Below, piece after piece: positions 9,601 to 10,341 of a stretch of DNA of 10,341 bases. The first letter of the stretch is position 1. Each line of letters starts with the position of its first letter. Origin of the DNA: Goniomonas avonlea (Eukaryota; Cryptophyceae; Goniomonadida; Goniomonadaceae); NCBI GenBank assembly GCA_003573635.1, contig QUTJ01031201.1, forward strand, positions 1 to 10,341, written 5' to 3'. The translations under genes were made by a program, and so were the position numbers. The notes beneath the pieces were generated by a model. That model was not told where the DNA came from and searched no databases. It was given only the letters and a program-made list of their open reading frames with translations.

Positions 9601-10341
9601 CGTTTTTGATTGCCAAAGGTCCTTCTTGTCAGCTCCGTTGTCTGATCTTTTTTCTGGTCTCGACACTGCCCTTTCTTGCAGTATCTCGGTCCGTCAGTAA
9701 TATATTGTGGAAGGCTCGCGAGGTTCCTCAGTCCTTTGCAGGCGGGTGCCCGTCTCTGCCCATTCCCTTGCTGCCTCCGCTCTGGCCAGCCATGGACCAG
9801 TGCGCTACTGGTGCAAGTTTGGAGGTGGCGGCAGTTGTGGAGCAAGCAGTGCGTTGTGTCCTCGCTGCCGCGCCTAGCCCGAACTCAGCTGCCGGGTTGG
9901 TTGCTGAAGTCGCAGCCTTGCAAGGGGCAAAACACTGGCGGGTGCGTGCTGGCACAGACGGGCCACTTCTGAGATATGTCCAGAGTTGCGTAGACAAATG
10001 TGCTCACAGTTGTCCAGAGAGGTGCGTGTTGTTAAGGGGTTTGGAAGTTGCAGACAGAATTTTGCGCGCAGTTGTCAAGAGAGTTGTTGCGGAGAGCCAA
10101 CAGCAGTGGTGGCAGCGACAGAGCCGCTGTGTGCATTGCTCTGGCGCCCTGGACCAGGCAGCCAAAGCAGTACGACTATCAATGGGGCCTCTGTCTTGCA
10201 CATGCACACGCATGCATGCGCACGCACACGCACGCACACAGCGTGGCGTGGCCATCAGTGCGAGACCTCTGCTCTGACACAGGCGCACCACGCACATGCA
10301 CGCACGCACGCACCCGCCCACCCACCCACCAACCACGCAGG
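314..10341 (+). CDS. Large intron-rich gene for an unrecognised, mostly helical protein (3' end outside window)
   Basis: This is the whole gene as I model it: about 16 exons on the + strand joined by GT-AG introns, with phase conserved at each proposed junction and about 1445 residues before the window ends. The N-terminal domain of about 130 residues has the strand order of galactose-binding-like sandwiches. The rest is rich in L, A, V and R in helix-like spacing, punctuated by short P/S/G-rich linkers, as in large scaffold or helical-repeat proteins. No kinase, helicase, RING, HECT or other catalytic motif is visible, and no signal peptide or transmembrane segment stands out, so a cytosolic or nuclear protein is likelier. 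The architecture dimly recalls large uncharacterised plant/algal proteins, but that is memory and cannot be checked here. Individual exons are listed separately. Confidence 0.75.
741..1594 (+). CDS. Exon 2: linker and first helical segment
   Basis: It continues in phase 0 after a 43-nt intron (698-740, GTATGT...TTTGTAG). The acceptor at 740 keeps frame, while the TAG at 745-747 would lead to an early stop. The product (about 284 residues) starts with VLGIPVPHLDEEFTPVCEYL, completing the last strand of the N-terminal domain and entering helices. Motifs worth searching with are NFFANLVGPFYPILQAAL (encoded near 938-991) and KWSAWRDVLRLQGCVDALLA (near 1263-1322). A stretch rich in T/A/P (about 1040-1110) and one rich in P/S/T (about 1430-1510) look like flexible linkers. 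It ends CAG|GTTAGT in phase 2. Long open frames on the - strand here are antisense shadows. Confidence 0.85.
1685..1903 (+). CDS. Exon 3: helical segment
   Basis: The intron 1595-1684 (90 nt, GTTAGT...ATCTGAG) has only one usable AG. Joining there restores phase 2 and reads ...ATIGFLS-TIKPFSRHLNSTG without a stop. The encoded 73 residues include CVVLDLACGPLAGWIAQLVA and VAIRVAMACLPDLQ, hydrophobic and helix-like but too interrupted to be clear membrane spans. The exon ends GGCCAG|GTGAGT, a textbook donor, in phase 2. Confidence 0.8.
2064..2211 (+). CDS. Exon 4: helical segment
   Basis: The intron 1904-2063 (160 nt) is C/T-rich and ends GCGAACAG. Phase 2 is restored and the exon reads CVLLIKLAVSGVVGP, then RIEQLVAHRHQLAFIFDLLA, then PRLDSYLNHLVDCQ, which looks like paired amphipathic helices. 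The frame stays open well beyond 2211, but the text becomes low-complexity (C-run at 2258-2268, then T-rich), so I end the exon at CAG|GTGCCA in phase 0. That donor is only moderate; a CTG|GTGGAT donor at 2200 is the alternative. Confidence 0.75.
2212..3447. other. Long A+T-richer intron (about 1.2 kb)
   Basis: The left part has a C-run, CT-rich and T-rich tracts. From about 2940 to 3360 the sequence is clearly A+T-rich with frequent stops in all frames. A short open stretch at 2728-2940 (70 codons) has no recognisable motif. I see no gene here. If the candidate exons at 3448 and 3817 are rejected, this intron would extend to 6082. Confidence 0.6.
3448..3535 (+). CDS. Candidate exon 5 (short, phase-consistent)
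   Basis: Within A+T-rich DNA, an 88-nt stretch between CTTGCAG and G|GTGTGT reads TQVPDAAIMVLTAAVSQLSV followed by LPSLQARLI, with helix-like composition and GC-rich codons resembling the flanking exons. It enters in phase 0, as exon 4 leaves, and exits in phase 1, as the next candidate needs. An 88-nt match could still arise by chance, and the donor is moderate. If false, exon 4 may splice straight to 6083 (also phase 0). Confidence 0.45.
3595..3636. repeat. Three copies of a 12-bp GTTGCCAGTTCT unit
   Basis: Copies lie at 3595-3606, 3607-3618 (last base A) and, after a 6-bp spacer, 3625-3636. They fall in the intron between candidate exons 5 and 6. The Cys/Phe-rich peptides they spell in other frames are a by-product of the repeat. 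Confidence 0.85.
3817..3995 (+). CDS. Candidate exon 6 (phase-consistent)
   Basis: The acceptor TGTTGTGCAG at 3816 gives phase 1 and the donor GTGCAG|GTGCGT at 3995 gives phase 0, matching candidate exon 5 before it and exon 7 after it. The same GTGCGT donor occurs at 8763. The product reads GQLRPSTLMTILHPHAPPIP, a P/T/Q-rich linker (GLDQPEPTTTAQGQ), then LGLLWRDIGVVVNAPLRHLR. Composition suits the rest of the protein. It could instead be a chance open stretch or part of an element in the intron. Confidence 0.5.
4507..4972 (+). pseudogene. Frame-broken protein-like shards, family unknown
   Basis: Three successive + strand stretches in different frames read like protein. 4507-4629 starts at an ATG and includes GRCLLSWNHAFGTPLLGAE before TGA. 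About 4634-4747 includes GPVNLDPTANSSVSPEAFQA. 4743-4970 includes HQWPDPTIFIVGFNLLEDPA. A single-base shift would link the last two, and a stop separates the first two. This is the look of a decayed open reading frame, possibly transposon-derived, but I cannot assign a family, and chance open frames are possible. Confidence 0.3.
5232..5279. repeat. 24-bp tandem duplication
   Basis: Two adjacent copies of AATTGTCATCGGAGGTGTTC-like sequence (5232-5255 and 5256-5279) differ at only a few positions. They lie inside the large intron, next to the - strand open stretch at 5285-5581. Confidence 0.85.
5285..5581 (-). pseudogene. Cys/His-rich open stretch, possible element remnant
   Basis: On the - strand this 98-codon stretch begins with CRVCYHPACVLHPHGL and continues with PTCAACTNNKYAHSPF. 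The C-x2-C and second C-x2-C spacing with nearby His residues could be a degenerate zinc-binding segment. It lies downstream, on the same strand, of the better open stretch at 5650-6030 but in another frame, as expected for a frameshifted polyprotein remnant. The ATG is absent (first codon GTG) and a TGA closes the frame a short way upstream. The assignment is weak. Confidence 0.25.
5650..6030 (-). pseudogene. Probable retroelement polyprotein remnant
   Basis: 127 codons are open on the - strand between TAG (complement of 6031-6033) and TGA. The reading includes IFNETFDGKLWFINPHFAKL, then DKLVQHLLRQCWAAEATTLI. From memory, some algal and protist retrotransposon polyproteins have a segment between polymerase and integrase/recombinase parts with an aromatic-x-NPPF/W motif, an amphipathic helix, then an A-T-hydrophobic strand and W. 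Here the motif is INPHF, so a key Pro is lost. No reverse-transcriptase motif (YxDD) is visible nearby. This could be a truncated element antisense to the host gene, or a chance open frame. Confidence 0.35.
6083..6140 (+). CDS. Exon 7 (short)
   Basis: A good acceptor (TTTTCTGCTCACGTTTCAG) precedes FTDSTLVIIHASLAYATIL, followed by the donor TTGG|GTGAGC. It enters in phase 0, compatible with either exon 4 or candidate exon 6 as the previous exon, and exits in phase 1. The same frame is open for some distance upstream, but that part overlaps the antisense element remnant and looks unlike host coding sequence. Confidence 0.6.
6225..6478 (+). CDS. Exon 8: helical segment
   Basis: The acceptor TCTGCTTCCAAG at 6224 restores phase 1 after an 84-nt intron (6141-6224) that removes the in-frame TGA at 6170-6172. 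The exon reads SHRYHVSYHVLREYRHKLQQ, a P-rich bend, then ELELVAESLHGAAS and CANLATAAVNALLLASECEL. Alternative acceptors in the same frame are CCCCACAG at 6313 and GCCCACAG at 6343, so the left boundary is uncertain while 6344-6478 is firm. It ends CTGCAG|GTGTGG in phase 0. Confidence 0.7.
6649..6803 (+). CDS. Exon 9
   Basis: The previous intron (6479-6648) is C/T-rich and has several AGs at its end (6637, 6640, 6648). Only the AG at 6648 restores phase 0, giving ITPGPSFLSPYPVAPAALAE, then SVTAQISRSSTALSLLGGTL, then TSERLGVEEERR. It ends CGAAG|GTGGGA in phase 2, just before a long (CT/CTGT)-rich tract typical of this gene's introns. Confidence 0.7.
6804..7229. other. Low-complexity intron with possible hidden microexon(s)
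   Basis: This 426-nt gap contains CCCTGTCTCTC tracts and two copies of GGGGCGACGCT (6969-6979 and 7014-7024). It also has several good splice-like sites: acceptors TCTCTTCAG (6858), GTTGAGCAG (6929) and GCACGTGTACAG (7061), and a donor GTGAGC (7089). Skipping the whole gap keeps phase 2 and reads EEER-R-DRHVLRLVLRAAVW. The reading frames inside are open for a while but give no consistent peptide. Confidence 0.45.
7062..7088 (+). CDS. Candidate 27-nt microexon
   Basis: Bounded by a pyrimidine-rich acceptor (TTCTTTCTTTGCACGTGTACAG) and a strong donor (CTT|GTGAGC), this stretch is a multiple of three and could be included without changing phase 2, adding RRTHSLQHC. In another frame the same bases read AHPLFATLL, which looks more protein-like but needs phase 0 on both sides. 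That would need a 19-nt exon at 6911-6929 and a different start for exon 10. The sequence does not settle it. Confidence 0.3.
7230..7401 (+). CDS. Exon 10
   Basis: The acceptor TTTACCTGCCAG at 7229 restores phase 2 from exon 9. It reads DRHVLRLVLRAAVWSKSLCG, then a Gly/Glu-rich linker (EMDSEGGSWEKHVSGGAEAV) ending in QEVDSEEE. The acidic end continues directly into exon 11 (LPEEDEYD). The exon leaves at GAAGAG|GTGATG in phase 0. An acceptor at 7278 (GGAGCAAG) is possible if the microexon model in phase 0 holds. Confidence 0.7.
7564..7942 (+). CDS. Exon 11: long helical segment
   Basis: It follows a 162-nt C/T-rich intron (7402-7563, with a C-run) ending CTGCCGCAG, in phase 0. It reads LPEEDEYDLVTLARRHQLLL, then LRFLTHRV, then PVPELLLHVLHLVVSAVTHL and QQVVSLVLTAAARLNDSVAM, very typical alternating amphipathic helices, then an A/E/Q-rich helix (VAEEAEQRQADVLRRVVDL). 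The donor is ambiguous. ATAC|GTGCGT after 7942 has the better +5 G but lies inside the first unit of a 20-bp repeat; TTTG|GTGACT after 7912 is the alternative. Both leave phase 1, so downstream frame is unaffected. The 144-codon - strand open frame over this exon is an antisense shadow. Confidence 0.75.
7929..8129. repeat. Degenerate ~20-bp tandem repeat spanning a splice donor
   Basis: About nine units of a CTTGCCCATGATACxTAAGT-like motif follow one another; the clearest are 7981-8000, 8001-8020 and 8021-8039. The 5' end overlaps the end of exon 11 and its donor GTGCGT. The rest lies in the intron 7943-8147. Unit length varies and two units carry inserts (about 7948-7980 and 8059-8093). Confidence 0.8.
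8148..8478 (+). CDS. Exon 12: helical segment with Gly-rich linker
   Basis: The acceptor ACCAACCGGCAG at 8147 restores phase 1. It reads ESPAPLVRWFGLYAVSQAAK, ELKAGRLAVSSYDIWTQLLS, IAMDGLLLALEV, a disordered linker of G/A/R/T (about 8304-8380), then LEPQLANLLPRLLPGTAVRF. The right end is uncertain. CG|GTTGAT after 8478 pairs with GGCAG at 8527 (49-nt intron, phase 2). A donor GTCCGT after 8449 could pair with GACACAG at 8561 in phase 0. Reading on instead runs to TAG at 8534-8536. Confidence 0.7.
8474..8515. repeat. 21-22-bp direct duplication at an exon-intron edge
   Basis: AAGGCGGTTGATTGCCCTGTT is followed immediately by AAGGTGGTTGATTGCCGTTG and two further T. The duplication contains the proposed donor GTTGAT twice and may have created or lengthened the short intron 8479-8527. 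Confidence 0.8.
8528..8762 (+). CDS. Exon 13: helical segment
   Basis: Phase 2 is restored at 8528, reading VVSAGGGRLTQRVQALPEVI, then IQAIEVQCRASSESQMPDIL, AWLGDLCGDSNPLRNFPRGG and ASRLVAVVTRVLGALL. The portion 8562-8762 is firm; 8528-8561 depends on the choice of upstream junction. It ends GCCTTGTTG|GTGCGT in phase 0, a good donor. Confidence 0.75.
8927..9235 (+). CDS. Exon 14: helical segment
   Basis: The intron 8763-8926 ends ACACGGTGCCAG and restores phase 0. It reads STHAEAVGPELPRLLLAILD, LVETAASEVAGIRRLVKLVA, AVTDHANISHGKGVGPVVQA, RLLVGLRRLPDGQAAGVLFV and LLLPLLSSEEQAQVLEALRG-W, again consistent with HEAT/ARM-like helical repeats, although no named repeat consensus is clear. It ends GGGGCTGG|GTGCGC in phase 0. 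The frame stays open beyond, but the composition becomes intronic. Confidence 0.8.
9415..9496 (+). CDS. Exon 15 (short)
   Basis: The acceptor CATCCATGTACAG at 9414 gives phase 0, and the exon reads VTPEAWRGPDTAARAEAVAT, then LLQRCVD. It continues the helix ending exon 14 (EALRGW-VTPEAW). The right end is uncertain. GATG|GTCAGC after 9496 (phase 1) fits the strong acceptor at 9681. A better-looking donor GTTAGT after 9531 (phase 0) would need the weaker acceptors at 9722 or 9731. Confidence 0.65.
9682..10169 (+). CDS. Exon 16: helical, Cys-richer segment
   Basis: The acceptor CCCTTTCTTGCAG at 9681 is among the best in the window and gives phase 1 (V-SRSVSNILWKAREVPQSF). A Pro/Leu stretch (PSLPIPLLPPLWPAMDQC) precedes helices (LEVAAVVEQAVRCVLAAAPS; SAAGLVAEVAALQGAKHWRV). 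Then comes a region with spaced Cys residues (LRYVQSCVDKCAHSCPERCV; RCVHCSGALDQAAKA). The Cys spacing does not match a zinc finger I know. I end it at AAAGCA|GTACGA (phase 0), because the text downstream becomes a CA/CG repeat. The gene continues past the window. Confidence 0.75.
10196..10340. repeat. CA/CG-rich simple repeat at the end of the last intron
   Basis: ACACGCATGCATGCGCACGC-type and (CACG)n, (CCCA)n tracts fill most of the interval, interrupted at about 10238-10285. The window ends ACCACGCAG|G, which looks like a 3' splice site at 10340, so the next exon probably starts at base 10341. Confidence 0.75.

Noticed and set aside
1-10341. Prokaryotic gene cluster, defence system or phage region
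   Set aside because: Coding stretches are interrupted by in-phase GT-AG gaps with pyrimidine-rich 3' ends and low-complexity repeats. There are no adjacent complete ORFs with ribosome binding sites.

Overview
The window looks like nuclear DNA from a eukaryote with many introns. There is no operon-like packing and no Shine-Dalgarno pattern. Instead, open stretches on the + strand alternate with pyrimidine-rich, low-complexity gaps bounded by GT...AG, and reading-frame phase is kept across almost every gap. Coding stretches are GC-rich. Introns carry CT, GT and CA/CG simple repeats and run from about 43 nt to at least 1-2 kb. This fits a free-living protist or alga. A green-lineage host is my guess only and rests on a vague memory of similar large plant/algal proteins.

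Layout: 1-313 is upstream DNA with a (CT)16 microsatellite, an 11-bp tandem repeat and a splice-acceptor-like tract. From 314 to the right edge there is one large + strand gene, still open at 10341. I model about 16 coding exons: 314-697, 741-1594, 1685-1903, 2064-2211, 3448-3535, 3817-3995, 6083-6140, 6225-6478, 6649-6803, 7230-7401, 7564-7942, 8148-8478, 8528-8762, 8927-9235, 9415-9496 and 9682-10169. The last intron seems to end exactly at 10340. The model gives about 1445 residues with no stop codon inside it and no C-terminus in view. Exons at 3448 and 3817 and several exact junctions are uncertain; this is stated entry by entry.

The predicted protein opens with a domain of about 130 residues whose strand pattern suggests a galactose-binding-like (discoidin/XRCC1-N/APC10-type) beta-sandwich. 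Almost everything after it is leucine/alanine/valine-rich and reads as long alpha-helical, probably repeat-like, scaffold. I do not recognise the family well enough to name the gene. No catalytic motif is visible.

The middle (2212-6082) is much richer in A+T and holds the longest introns. Intron 3996-6082 contains decayed coding-like shards on both strands. The best is a - strand open stretch (5650-6030) that resembles the NPPF-type segment seen in some retrotransposon polyproteins. A transposable-element remnant inside a host intron is the likeliest reading. I see no rRNA, tRNA, CRISPR array or prokaryotic mobile element.
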